This document shows positions 1-13,845 of a DNA stretch of 64,000 nt, piece after piece. Origin of the DNA: Megachile rotundata. Its lineage: Eukaryota; Arthropoda; Insecta; Hymenoptera; Megachilidae. The stretch spans positions 1,488,001-1,552,000 of the forward strand of contig NW_027473314.1 in assembly GCF_050947335.1 (NCBI RefSeq), in the 5' to 3' direction. The position numbers and the translations under genes are program-made. The notes under the pieces were generated by a model. It was not told the origin of the DNA. It did not search any database and saw only the letters and a program-made list of their open reading frames with translations. The first letter of the stretch is position 1, and each line of letters begins with the position of its first letter.

Positions 1-42
1 CACAATCACACAATCACAATCATACAATCATAATCATACAAT

Positions 43-84
43 CGCAATCATGCAATCACAATCATACAGAAACAATCATACAAT
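43..84 (+). repeat. CATGCAATC + CAGAAAC variant module (family A), 12 copies
   Basis: A unit beginning CATGCAATC is followed by a CAGAAAC unit and then a CACTATC unit. The ATG lies at 50, 2444, 13350, 15772, 19090, 27673, 32405, 37641, 45355, 46139, 55449 and 61231, all in register with the 14-bp phase. Each copy is preceded by units containing CATAAT and TCGCAAT and is usually followed 100-200 bp later by the CCTTAATTA pair. The ATG is a chance product of one A-to-G change and explains why many open frames appear to begin here; it is not evidence of translation. Confidence 0.93.
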
Positions 85-202
85 CACTATCATACAATCA
101 CAATCATACAATCACAATCATATCATCACAATCATACAATCACAATCATACAATCACAATCATACAATCGCAATCATACAATCACAATCATACAGAAACA
201 AT

Positions 203-230
203 CATACAACCTTAATTATACAACCACAAT
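203..230 (+). repeat. CCTTAATTA variant pair, 53 copies (first copy shown)
   Basis: Two neighbouring units carry linked changes giving CCTTAATTAT, normally preceded by a CAGAAAC unit and followed by CAACCAC (or CAACTAC) and a TACGATC unit. CCTTAATTA starts at 210, 2604, 2954, 3850, 7098, 7756, 9268, 10584, 11186, 12432, 13132, 13510, 14854, 15554, 15932, 17626, 18242, 18900, 19250, 20216, 21616, 22372, 22764, 24220, 24626, 26082, 27833, 28169, 28953, 32565, 32901, 33825, 34483, 35701, 37801, 38137, 39509, 40153, 45137, 45515 (CCCTAATTA), 45921, 47797, 49799, 50611, 54209, 54853, 55231, 55609, 56435, 57233, 60649, 61013 and 61391. The linked changes cannot be recurrent mutation, so these are copies of one ancestral block. 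It is missing from 40,200 to 45,100. Confidence 0.95.
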
Positions 231-650
231 CATACGATCACAATTATACAATCACAATCATACAATCACAATCATACAGTCACAATCATACAATCACAAT
301 CATACAATCACAATCATACAATCATAATCATACAATCACAATCATACAAGGACAATCATTCAATCACAATCATACAGTCACAATCATACAATCGCAATCA
401 CACAACCACAATCATACAATCACAGTCATACAATCACAATCATACAATCACAATCATACAATCACAATCATACAATCACAATCATACAATCACAATCTTA
501 CAATCACAATCATACAATCACAGTCATACAATCACAATCATACAATCACAATCATAGAATCACAATCATACAATCACAATCATACAATCACAATCATACA
601 ATCGCAATCAAAGAATCACAATCATACAATCACAATCATACAATCACAAT

Positions 651-705
651 CATACAATAGCAATCATACAATCACAGTCAAACAATCACAATCATAGAAT
701 CGCAA
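651..705 (+). repeat. ACAATAGC / CAGTCAAAC / CATAGAATC module, about 23 copies
   Basis: Four consecutive units carry ACAATAGC (or ACAATAGCG), CACAGTCAAAC, CACAATC and CATAGAATC. Copies with the TAG position read include 658, 3038, 4536, 8190, 11452, 13846, 16506, 20818, 23296, 25158, 26670, 34763, 36639, 50485 and 57107; further copies lie near 21.7, 28.3, 29.7, 33.0, 38.2, 40.6, 46.6 and 48.4 kb. The two TAG triplets close + frames, so many open frames end here. Spacings between copies are exact multiples of 14 and were used to set higher-order copy edges. Confidence 0.9.
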
Positions 706-819
706 TCATACAATCACAATCATACAATCACAATCATACAATCACAATCATACAAGCACAATCATACAATCACAATCATACAATCACAATCATACAATCA
801 CAATCATACAATCACAATC

Positions 820-960
820 ATAAAATCACAATCATACAATAACAATCATACGATCACAATCATACAATCACAATCATACAATCACAATCAAACAGTCAGA
901 ATCATACAATCACAATCATACAATCACGATCATACAATCACGATCATACAATCACGATCA
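820..960 (+). repeat. TAAAATC / AAACAGTCAG / CACGATC module (family E), 20 copies
   Basis: A block of about ten units has, in order, CATAAAATC, ACAATAACAATC (absent in shorter copies), TACGATC, AAACAGTCAG and two to four CACGATC units, then TACCATC with CACAGTC and CAATTAC or CAGTTAC. AAACAGTCAG starts at 890, 3158, 4768, 8422, 11684, 14078, 16738, 21050, 21806, 26902, 28387, 30361, 31621, 33105, 36871, 38355, 40805, 46811, 48603 and 62883. It is absent from 41-46.7 kb and from 48.7-62.8 kb, the stretches rich in family C. Spacing 11684 to 14078 is 2,394 bp, exactly 171 units. Confidence 0.92.
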
Positions 961-1420
961 TACAATCACAATCATACCATCACAGTCACACAATTACAAT
1001 CATACAATCACAATCATACAATCATAATCACAAAATCACAATCATACAATCACAATCATACAATCACAACCATGCAATCACAATCATACAATCACAATCA
1101 TACAATCACAATCATACAATCACAGTCATACAATCACAATCATACAATCACAATCATACAATCACAATCATACAGTCACAATTATACAATCACAATCATA
1201 CAATCACAATCATACAATCACAATCATACAATCACAATCATAGAATCACAATCATACAATCACAATCATACGATCACAATCATACAATCACAATCATACA
1301 ATCACAATCATACAGTCACAATCATACAATCACAATCATACAATCACAATCATACAATCATAATCATACAATCACAATCATACAAGGACAATCATACAAT
1401 CACAATCATACAGTCACAAT

Positions 1421-1448
1421 CATACAATCGATATCACACAACCACAAT
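1421..1448 (+). repeat. TCGATATCAC variant (family F), 20 copies
   Basis: A unit with ATCGATATC is followed by CACAACCAC. TCGATA starts at 1428, 2800, 5362, 8960, 17276, 19908, 23912, 25774, 28015, 30059, 30885, 32747, 35379, 37983, 41329, 47475, 49141, 50065, 56701 and 63393. An AAGGACAATC unit lies about 40-50 bp upstream in each copy checked. Each copy contains overlapping ATCGAT and GATATC palindromes (ClaI and EcoRV recognition sequences), which I did not see elsewhere in the array, so it is a natural physical landmark. Confidence 0.93.
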
Positions 1449-3408
1449 CATACAATCACAGTCATACAATCACAATCATACAATCACAATCATACAATCA
1501 CAATCATACAATCACAATCATACAATCACAGTCATACAATCACAATCATACAATCACAGTCATACAATCACAATCATACAGTCACAATCATACAATCACA
1601 ATCATACAATCACAATCATACATTCACAATCATACAATCACAATCATACAATCGCAATCATACAATCACAATCATACAATCACAATCATACAATCACGAT
1701 CATACAATCACAATCATACAATCACAGTCATACAATCACAATCATACAATCACAGTCATACAATCACAATCATACAGTCACAGTCACACAATTACAATCA
1801 TACAATCACAATCATACAATCATAATCACAAAATCACAATCATACAATCACAATCATACAATCACAACCATACAATCACAATCATACAATCACAATCATA
1901 CAATCACAATCATACAATCACAGTCATACAATCACAATCATACAATCACAATCATACAATCACAATCATACAGTCACAATCATACAATCACAATCATACA
2001 ATCACAATCATACAATCACAATCATACAATCACAATCATAGAATCACAATCATACGATCACAATCATACGATCACAATCATACAATCACAATCATACAAT
2101 CACAATCATACAGTCACAATCATACAATCACAATCATACAATCACAATCATAGAATCACAATCATACAATCACAATCATACAATCACAATCATACAATCG
2201 CAATCAAAGAATCACAATCATACAATCACAATCATACAATCACAATCATACAATCACAATCATACAGTCACAATCATACAATCACAATCATACAATCACA
2301 ATCATTCAATCGCAATCGTACAATCACAATCTCACAATCACGATCATACAATCACGATCATACAATCACAATCGCACAATCACAATCACACAATCACAAT
2401 CATACAATCGCAATCATACAATCATAATCATACAATCGCAATCATGCAATCACAATCATACAGAAACAATCATACAATCACTATCATACAATCACAATCA
2501 TACAATCACAATCATACCATCACGATCATACAATCACAATCATACAATCACAATCATACAATCGCAATCATACAATCACAATCATACAGAAACAATCATA
2601 CAACCTTAATTATACAACCACAATCATACGATCACAATCATACAATCACAATCATACAATCACAATCATACAATCACAATCATACAGTCACAATCATACA
2701 ATCACAATCATACAATCACAATCATACAATCATAATCATACAATCACAATCATACAAGGACAATCATACAATCACAATCATACAGTCACAATCATACAAT
2801 CGATATCACACAACCACAATCATACAATCACAGTCATACAATCACAATCATACAATCACAATCATACAATCACAATCATACAATCACAATCATACAATCA
2901 CAGTCATACAATCGCAATCATACAATCACAATCATACAGAAACAATCATACAACCTTAATTATACAACCACAATCATACGATCACAATCATACAATCACA
3001 ATCATACAATCACAATCATACAATCACAATCATACAATAGCGATCATACAATCACAGTCAAACAATCACAATCATAGAATCACAATCATACAATCACAAT
3101 CATACAATCACAGTCATACAATCACAATCATACAATCACAATCATAAAATCACAATCAAACAGTCAGAATCATACAATCACAATCATACAATCACGATCA
3201 TACAATCACGATCATACAATCACGATCATACAATCACAATAATACCATCACAGTCATACAATTACAATCATACAATCACAATCATACAATCATATTCACA
3301 AAATCACAATCATACAATCACAACCATGCAATCACAATCATACAATCACAATCATACAATCACAATCATACAATCACAGTCATACAATCACAATCATACA
3401 ATCACAAT

Positions 3409-3520
3409 CATACAATCACAGTCATACAATCACAGTCATACAATCACAGTCATACAATCACAGTCATACAATCACAGTCATACAATCACAGTCATACAAC
3501 CACAGTCATACAATCACAGT
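3409..3520 (+). repeat. Homogenised CACAGT run, 8 units
   Basis: Eight successive units end in CACAGT instead of CACAAT; the seventh also has CAACCAC. The run follows the short family E block with CATATTCAC. Equivalent runs lie at 22071-22210 (10 units), 28652-28707 (4), 33370-33481 (8) and 38606-38731 (9). All but the 4-unit run keep the CAACCAC unit in next-to-last place. Confidence 0.92.
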
Positions 3521-4004
3521 CATACAATCACAATCATACAGTCACAATCATACAATCACAATCATACAATCACAATCATACAATCACAATCATACAATCA
3601 CAATCATACAATCACAATCATACAATCACAATCATAGAATCACAATCATACAATCACAATCATACAATCACAATCATACAATCACAATCATACAATCACA
3701 ATCATACAATCACAATCATACAATCGCAATCATACAATCGCAATCAAGGAATCACAATCATACGATCACAATCATACAATCACAATCACACAATCGCAAT
3801 CATACAATCGCAATCATACAATCACAATCATACAGAAACAATCATACAACCTTAATTATACAACCACAATCATACGATCACAATCATACAATCACAATCA
3901 TACAATCACAATCATACAATCACAATCATACAATCACAATCATACAATCACAATCATACAATCATAATCATACAATCACAATCATACAAGGACAATCATA
4001 CAAT

Positions 4005-4065
4005 CACAATCATGCAGTCACAATCATACAATCGCAATCACACAACCACAATCTTACAATCACAA
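4005..4065 (+). repeat. CATGCAGTC / CACAACCAC / ATCTTAC module (family B), 24 copies
   Basis: A CATGCAGTC unit is followed by TCGCAAT, CACACAACCAC and usually ATCTTAC variants; an AAGGACAATC unit lies about 28 bp upstream in most copies. The ATG is at 4012, 6084, 7260, 9416, 9556, 10760, 12608, 15030, 17788, 18404, 20378, 22534, 24382, 26244, 29115, 29325, 33987, 35863, 38901, 39657, 42079 (reduced form), 47959, 50773 and 57395. Copies at 22534 and 24382 lack the ATCTTAC change. Many copies continue into a TACGATC cluster and a CACAAGCATACG unit, so the module marks a longer block of a few hundred bases. Confidence 0.92.
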
Positions 4066-5645
4066 TCATACGATCACAATCATACGATCACAATCATACC
4101 ATCACAATCATACAATCACAATCATACAATCACAGGCATACGATCACAATCATACAATCACAATCTCACAATCACAATCATACAGTCACAATCATACAAT
4201 CACAATCATAGAATCACAATCATACAATCACAATCATACAAGGACAATCATACAATCACAATCATACAGTCACAATCATACAATCGCAATCACACAACCA
4301 CAATCATACAATCACAGTCATACAATCACAAACATACAATCACAATCATACAATCACAATCATACAATCACAATCATACAATCGCAATCAAGGAATCACA
4401 ATCATACGATCACAATCATACAATCACAATCATACAATCGCAATCATACAATCGCAATCATACAATCGCAATCATACAATCGCAATCAAAGAATCACAAT
4501 CATACAATCACAATCATACAATCACAACCATACAATAGCAATCATACAATCACAGTCAAACAATCACAATCATAGAATCACAATCATACAATCACAATCA
4601 TACAATCACAATCATACAATCACAATCATACAAGCACAATCATACAATCACAATCATACAATCACAATCATACAATCACAATCATACAATCACAATCATA
4701 AAATCAGAATCATACAATAACAATCATACGATCACAATCATACAATCACAATCATACAATCACAATCAAACAGTCAGAATCATACAATAACAATCATACA
4801 ATCACGATCATACAATCACGATCATACAATCACGATCATACAATCACAATCATACCATCACAGTCATACAATTACAATCATACAATCACAATCATACAAT
4901 CATAATCACAAAATCACAATCATACAATCACAATCATACAATCACAACCATACAATCACAATCATACAATCACAATCATACAATCACAATCATACAATCA
5001 CAGTCATACAATCACAATCATACAATCACAATCATACAATCACAATCATACAGTCACAATCATACAATCACAATCATACAATCACAATCATACAATCACA
5101 ATCATAGAATCACAATCATACAATCACAATCATACGATCACAATCATACAATCACAATCATACAATCACAATCATACAGTCACAATCATACAATCACAAT
5201 CATACAATCATAATCATACAATCACAATCATACAAGGACAATCATACAATCACAATCATACAGTCACAATCATACAATCACAATCATACAATCATAATCA
5301 TACAATCACAATCATACAAGGACAATCATACAATCACAATCATACAGTCACAATCATACAATCGATATCACACAACCACAATCATACAATCACAGTCATA
5401 CAATCACAATCATACAATCACAATCATACAATCACAATCATACAGTCACAATCATACAATCACAATCATACAATCACAACCATACAATCGCAATCATACA
5501 ATCGCAATCATACAATCGCAATCATACAATCGCAATCATACAATCGCAATCATACAATCGCAATCAAAGAATCACAATCATACGATCACAATCATACAAT
5601 CACAATCATACAATCACAATCATACAATCACAATCATACAATCAC

Positions 5646-5673
5646 AATCATACAATGACTATCATACAATCAC
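5646..5673 (+). repeat. CAATGACTATC variant unit (family D), 15 copies
   Basis: Two linked changes make CAATGACTATC. The ATG is at 5655, 6733, 10261, 12137, 14531, 42532, 43876, 44730, 51548, 52920, 53802, 58184, 58828, 60214 and 62300. Most copies lie 100-200 bp downstream of a TCGCAAT run, or upstream of a CACAAACATACAG unit. TGA in this variant ends one + frame and ATG opens another, which explains several abutting open frames. Confidence 0.92.
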
Positions 5674-6414
5674 AATCATACAATCACAATCATACAATCA
5701 CAATCATACAATCACAATCATACAATCACAAACATACAGAAACAATCATACAATCACTATCATACAATCACAATCATACAATCACAATCATACAATCACA
5801 ATCATACAATCACAATCATACAATCACAATCATACAATCCCAATCATACAATCGCAATCAAGGAATCACAATCATACGATCACACTCATACAATCACAAT
5901 CATACAATCGCAATCATACAATCGCAATCATACAATCGCAATCAAAGAATCACAATCATACGATCACAATCATACAATCACAATCATACTATCACAATCA
6001 TACAATCACAATCATACAATCACAATCATACAATCATAATCATACAATCACAATCATACAAGGACAATCATACAATCACAATCATGCAGTCACAATCATA
6101 CAATCGCAATCACACAACCACAATCTTACAATCACAATCATACGATCACAATCATACGATCACAATCATACGCTCACAATCATACCATCACAATCATACA
6201 ATCACAATCATACAATCACAAGCATACGATCACAATCATACAATCACAATCATACAATCACAATCTCACAATCACAATCATACAGTCACAATCATACAAT
6301 CACAATCATAGAATCACAATCATACAATCACAATCATACAATCAAAATCATACAATCACAATCACACAATCACAATCATACAATCACAATCATACAATCA
6401 TAATCATACAATCA

Positions 6415-6500
6415 CAATCATACAATGACAATCATACAATCACAATCATACAGTCACAGTCATACAATCGCAATCACACAATCACAATCTTACAATCACA
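6415..6500 (+). repeat. CAATGACAATC / CAGTCACAGTC module (family C), 10 copies
   Basis: A CAATGACAATC unit leads, two units later, into CAGTCACAGTC, TCGCAAT, CACACAATC, ATCTTAC, TACGATC and TACTATC units in fixed order. The ATG is at 6425, 9897, 42994, 43526, 44380, 51114, 52542, 53424, 57736 and 59850. The copies at 43526 and 44380 share an extra ACTGTC change. Each copy is followed within 150-300 bp by a run of TCGCAAT units ending in TCAAAGAATC. The family occurs only at 6.4-10 kb and 43-60 kb, so it marks two compartments of the array. Confidence 0.92.
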
Positions 6501-9500
6501 ATCATACGATCACAATCATACTATCACAATCATACAATCACAATCATACAATCGCAATCATACAATCACAATCATACAATCACAATCATACAATCGCAAT
6601 CATACAATCGCAATCATACAATCGCAATCAAAGAATCACAATCATACGATCACAATCATACAATCACAATCATACAATCACAATCATACAATCACAATCA
6701 TACAATCACAATCATACAATCACAATCATACAATGACTATCATACAATCACAATCATACAATCACAATCATACAATCACAATCATACAATCACAATCATA
6801 CAATCACAATCATACAATCACAATCATACAATCACAATCATACAATCACAACCATACAGAAACAATCATACAATCACTATCATACAATCACAATCATACA
6901 ATCACAATCATACAATCACAATCATACAATCACAATCATACAATCACAATCATACAATCACAATCATACAGTCCCAATCATACAATCGCAATCAAGGAAT
7001 CACAATCATACGATCACAATCATACAATCACAATCATACAATCGCAATCATACAATCGCAATCATACAATCACAATCATACAGAAACAATCATACAACCT
7101 TAATTATACAACCACAATCATACGATCACAATCATACAATCACAATCATACAATCACAATCATACAATCACAATCATACAATCACAATCATACAATCACA
7201 ATCATACAATCATAATCATACAATCACAATCATACAAGGACAATCATACAATCACAATCATGCAGTCACAATCATACAATCGCAATCACACAACCACAAT
7301 CTTACAATCACAATCATACGATCACAATCATACGATCACAATCATACGATCACAATCATACCATCACAATCATACAATCACAATCATACAATCACAAGCA
7401 TACGATCACAATCATACAATCACAATCTCACAAACACAATCATACAGTCACAATCATACAATCACAATCATAGAATCACAATCATACAATCACAATCATA
7501 CAAGGACAATCATACAATCACAATCATACAGTCACAATCATACAATCGCAATCACACAACCACAATCATACAATCACAGTCATACAATCACAAACATACA
7601 ATCAAAATCATACAATCACAATCATACAATCACAATCATACAATCGCAATCAAGGAATCACAATCATACGATCACAATCATACAATCACAATCATACAAT
7701 CGCAATCATACAATCGCAATCATACAATCACAATCATACAGAAACAATCATACAACCTTAATTATACAACCACAATCATACGATCACAATCATACAATCA
7801 CAATCATACAATCACAATCATACAATTACTATCATACAATCACAATCATTCAATCGCAATCATACAATCACAATCTCACAATCACGATCATACAATCACG
7901 ATCATACAATCACGATCATACAATCACAATCTCACAATCACAATCACACAATCACAATCATACAATCACAATCATACAGTCACAATCATACAATCACAAT
8001 CATACAATCACAATCATACAATCACAATCATACAATCACAATCATACAATCACAATCATACAATCACAATCATACAATCACAATCATACAATCACAATCA
8101 TACAATCACAATCATACAATCACAATCATACAATCGCAATCAAAGAATCACAATCATACAATCACAATCATACAATCACAATCATACAATAGCAATCATA
8201 CAATCACAGTCAAACAATCACAATCATAGAATCGCAATCATACAATCACAATCATACAATCACAATCATACAATCACAATCATACAAGCACAATCATACA
8301 ATCACAATCATACAATCACAATCATACAATCACAATCATACAATCACAATCATAAAATCACAATCATACAATAACAATCATACGATCACAATCATACAAT
8401 CACAATCATACAATCACAATCAAACAGTCAGAATCATACAATCACAATCATACAATCACGATCATACAATCACGATCATACAATCACGATCATACAATCA
8501 CAATCATACCATCACAGTCACACAATTACAATCATACAATCACAATCATACAATCATAATCACAAAATCACAATCATACAATCACAATCATACAATCACA
8601 ACCATACAATCACAATCATACAATCACAATCATACAATCACAATCATACAATCACAGTCATACAATCACAATCACACAATCACAATCATACAATTACAAT
8701 CATACAGTCACAATCATACAATCACAATCATACAATCACAATCATACAATCACAATCATACAATCACAATCATAGAATCACAATCATACAATCACAATCA
8801 TACGATCACAATCATACAATCACAATCATACAATCACAATCATACAGTCACAATCATACAATCACAATCATACAATCACAATCATACAATCATAATCATA
8901 CAATCACAATCATACAAGGACAATCATACAATCACAATCATACAGTCACAATCATACAATCGATATCACACAACCACAATCATACAATCACAGTCATACA
9001 ATCACAATCATACAATCACAATCATACAATCACAATCATACAATCACAATCATACAATCACAGTCATACAATCACAATCATACAATCACAGTCATACGAT
9101 CACAATCATACAGTCACAATCATACAATCACAATCATACAATCACAATCATACAATTACAATCATACAATCACAATCATACAATCACAATCATACAATCA
9201 CAATCATACAATCACAATCATACAATCACAATCATACAATCGCAATCATACAGAAACAATCATACAACCTTAATTATACAACTACAATCATACGATCACA
9301 ATCATACAATCACAATCATACAATCACAATCATACAATCACAATCATACAATCACAATCATACAATCATAATCATACAATCACAATCATACAAGGACAAT
9401 CATACAATCACAATCATGCAGTCACAATCATACAATCGCAATCACACAACCACAATCTTACAATCACAGTCATACAATCACAATCATACAATCACAATCA

Positions 9501-11451
9501 TACAATCACAATCATACAATCACAATCATACAATCACAATCATACAATCACAATCATGCAGTCACAATCATACAATCGCAATCACACAACCACAATCTTA
9601 CAATCACAATCATACGATCACAATCATACGATCACAATCATACGCTCACAATCATACCATCACAATCATACAATCACAATCATACAATCACAAGCATACG
9701 ATCACAATCATACAATCACAATCATACAATCACAATCTCACAATCACAATCATACAGTCACAATCATACAATCACAATCATAGAATCACAATCATACAAT
9801 CACAATCATACAATCAAAATCATACAATCACAATCACACAATCACAATCATACAATCACAATCATACAATCATAATCATACAATCACAATCATACAATGA
9901 CAATCATACAATCACAATCATACAGTCACAGTCATACAATCGCAATCACACAATCACAATCTTACAATCACAATCATACGATCACAATCATACTATCACA
10001 ATCATACAATCACAATCATACAATCGCAATCATACAATCACAATCATACAATCACAATCATACAATCGCAATCATACAATCGCAATCATACAATCGCAAT
10101 CATACAATCGCAATCATACAATCGCAATCATACAATCGCAATCAAAGAATCACAATCATACGATCACAATCATACAATCACAATCATACAATCACAATCA
10201 TACAATCACAATCATACAATCACAATCATACAATCACAATCATACAATCACAATCATACAATGACTATCATACAATCACAATCATACAATCACAATCATA
10301 CAATCACAATCATACAATCACAATCATACAATCACAATCATACAATCACAATCATACAATCACAATCATACAATCACAAACATACAGAAACAATCATACA
10401 ATCACTATCATACAATCACAATCATACAATCACAATCATACAATCACAATCATACAATCCCAATCATACAATCGCAATCAAGGAATCACAATCATACGAT
10501 CACAATCATACAATCACAATCATACAATCGCAATCATACAATCGCAATCATACAATCACAATCATACAGAAACAATCATACAACCTTAATTATACAACCA
10601 CAATCATACGATCACAATCATACAATCACAATCATACAATCACAATCATACAATCACAATCATACAATCACAATCATACAATCACAATCATACAATCACA
10701 ATCATACAATCATAATCATACAATCACAATCATACAAGGACAATCATACAATCACAATCATGCAGTCACAATCATACAATCGCAATCACACAACCACAAT
10801 CTTACAATCACAATCATACGATCACAATCATACGATCACAATCATACGATCACAATCATACCATCACAATCATACAATCACAATCATACAATCACAAGCA
10901 TACGATCACAATCATACAATCACAATCTCACAATCACAATCATACAGTCACAATCATACAATCACAATCATAGAATCACAATCATACAATCACAATCATA
11001 CAAGGACAATCATACAATCACAATCATACAGTCACAATCATACAATCGCAATCACACAACCACTATCATACAATCACAATCATACAATCACAATCATATC
11101 ATCACAATCATACAATCACAATCATACAGTCACAATCATACAATCGCAATCATACAATCACAATCATACAGAAACAATCATACAACCTTAATTATACAAC
11201 CACAATCATACGATCACAATTATACAATCACAATCATACAATCACAATCATACAGTCACAATCATACAATCACAATCATACAATCACAATCATACAATCA
11301 TAATCATACAATCATAATCATACAATCACAATCATACAAGGACAATCATTCAATCACAATCATACAGTCACAATCATACAATCGCAATCACACAACCACA
11401 ATCACACAATCACAGTCATACAATCACAATCATACAATCACAATCATACAA

Positions 11452-13845
11452 TAGCAATCATACAATCACAGTCAAACAATCACAATCATAGAATCGCAAT
11501 CATACAATCACAATCATACAATCACAATCATACAATCACAATCATACAAGCACAATCATACAATCACAATCATACAATCACAATCATACAATCACAATCA
11601 TACAATCACAATCATAAAATCACAATCATACAATAACAATCATACGATCACAATCATACAATCACAATCATACAATCACAATCAAACAGTCAGAATCATA
11701 CAATCACAATCATACAATCACGATCATACAATCACGATCATACAATCACGATCATACAATCACAATCATACCATCACAGTCACACAATTACAATCATACA
11801 ATCACAATCATACAATCATAATCACAAAATCACAATCATACAATCACAATCATACAATCACAACCATACAATCACAATCATACAATCACAATCATACAAT
11901 CACAATCATACAATCACAGTCATACAATCACAATCATACAATCACAATCATACAATTACAATCATACAGTCACAATCATACAATCACAATCATACAATCA
12001 CAATCATACAATCACAATCATACAATCACAATCATAGAATCACAATCATACAATCACAATCATACGATCACAATCATACAATCACAATCATACAATCACA
12101 ATCATACAGTCACAATCATACGATCACAATCATACAATGACTATCATACAATCACAATCATACAATCACAATCATACAATCACAATCATACAATCACAAT
12201 CATACAATCACAATCATACAATCACAAACATACAGAAACAATCATACAATCACTATCATACAATCACAATCATACAATCACAATCATACAATCACAATCA
12301 TACAATCCCAATCATACAATCGCAATCAAGGAATCACAATCATACGATCACAATCATACAATCACAATCATACAATCGCAATCATACAATCGCAATCATA
12401 CAATCACAATCATACAGAAACAATCATACAACCTTAATTATACAACCACAATCATACGATCACAATCATACAATCACAATCATACAATCACAATCATACA
12501 ATCACAATCATACAATCACAATCATACAATCACAATCATACAATCACAATCATACAATCATAATCATACAATCACAATCATACAAGGACAATCATACAAT
12601 CACAATCATGCAGTCACAATCATACAATCGCAATCACACAACCACAATCTTACAATCACAATCATACGATCACAATCATACGATCACTATCATACGATCA
12701 CAATCATACCATCACAATCATACAATCACAATCATACAATCACAAGCATACGATCACAATCATACAATCACAATCTCACAATCACAATCATACAGTCACA
12801 ATCATACAATCACAATCATAGAATCACAATCATACAATCACAATCATACAAGGACAATCATACAATCACAATCATACAGTCACAATCATACAATCGCAAT
12901 CACACAACCACAATCATACAATCACAGTCATACAATCACAAACATACAATCACAATCATACAATCACAATCATACAATCACAATCATACAATCACAATCA
13001 TACAATCACAATCATACAATCGCAATCAAGGAATCACAATCATACGATCACAATCATACAATCACAATCATACAATCGCAATCATACAATCGCAATCATA
13101 CAATCACAATCATACAGAAACAATCATACAACCTTAATTATACAACCACAATCATACGATCACAATCATACAATCACAATCATACAATCACAATCATACA
13201 ATTACTATCATACAATCACAATCATTCAATCGCAATCATACAATCACAATCTCACAATCACGATCATACAATCACGATCATACAATCACAATCTCACAAT
13301 CACAATCACACAATCACAATCATACAATCATAATCATACAATCGCAATCATGCAATCACAATCATACAGAAACAATCATACAATCACTATCATACAATCA
13401 CAATCATACAATCACAATCATATCATCACAATCATACAATCACAATCATACAATCACAATCATACAATCGCAATCATACAATCACAATCATACAGAAACA
13501 ATCATACAACCTTAATTATACAACCACAATCATACGATCACAATTATACAATCACAATCATACAATCACAATCATACAGTCACAATCATACAATCACAAT
13601 CATACAATCACAATCATACAATCATAATCATACAATCACAATCATACAAGGACAATCATTCAATCACAATCATACAGTCACAATCATACAATCGCAATCA
13701 CACAACCACAATCACACAATCACAGTCATACAATCACAATCATACAATCACAGTCATACAATCACAATCATACAGTCACAATCATACAATCACAATCATA
13801 CAATCACAATCATACAATCACAATCATACAATCACAATCATACAA
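11452..13845. repeat. Higher-order copy 1, 2,394 bp (171 units)
   Basis: The copy is taken from the ACAATAGC landmark at 11452 to the next one at 13846. It holds, in order, family E (11684), family D (12137), CCTTAATTA (12432), family B (12608), CCTTAATTA (13132), family A (13350) and CCTTAATTA (13510). The same order recurs in the next copy. The edges are a choice of landmark; the true recombination points may lie elsewhere in the period. Confidence 0.85.
13132..13560 (+). repeat. Composite block found at five sites with 378-bp CCTTAATTA spacing
   Basis: The order is CCTTAATTA, CAATTACTATC, CATTCAATCGC, CTCACAATC with CACGATC units, CACACAATC, CATAAT, family A, CATATCATC, CCTTAATTA, and a CAATTATAC unit. 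The two CCTTAATTA copies are 378 bp apart at 13132/13510, 15554/15932, 45137/45515, 55231/55609 and 61013/61391; a 350-bp version lies at 18900/19250. Distances between these sites are whole units (45137 to 55231 is 721 units; 55231 to 61013 is 413). The conserved order over 48 kb shows long-range copying of a block more than twice the length of any simple slip. Confidence 0.85.

Larger units (their letters stand above)
1..5480. repeat. Region 1: mosaic array with about 2.39 kb periodicity
   Basis: Family A at 50 and 2444 and the CCTTAATTA pair at 210 and 2604 are each 2,394 bp apart (171 units); the ACAATAGC modules at 658 and 3038 are 2,380 bp apart (170 units). The second copy carries an extra CCTTAATTA pair 350 bp on, at 2954. 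Family E is at 890, 3158 and 4768, and family F at 1428, 2800 and 5362. A run of eight CACAGT units lies at 3409-3520. No gene or non-repeat sequence is visible. Confidence 0.85.
5481..11451. repeat. Region 2: module pair spaced 3,472 bp
   Basis: This stretch opens with six consecutive TCGCAAT units (5481-5564). Families B and C at 6084 and 6425 recur at 9556 and 9897, both exactly 3,472 bp (248 units) away. The following family D units at 6733 and 10261 are 3,528 bp apart, so four units were gained in between, in the TCGCAAT and neighbouring runs. Blocks with families E and F lie between, near 8.4-9.0 kb. No gene is visible. Confidence 0.82.
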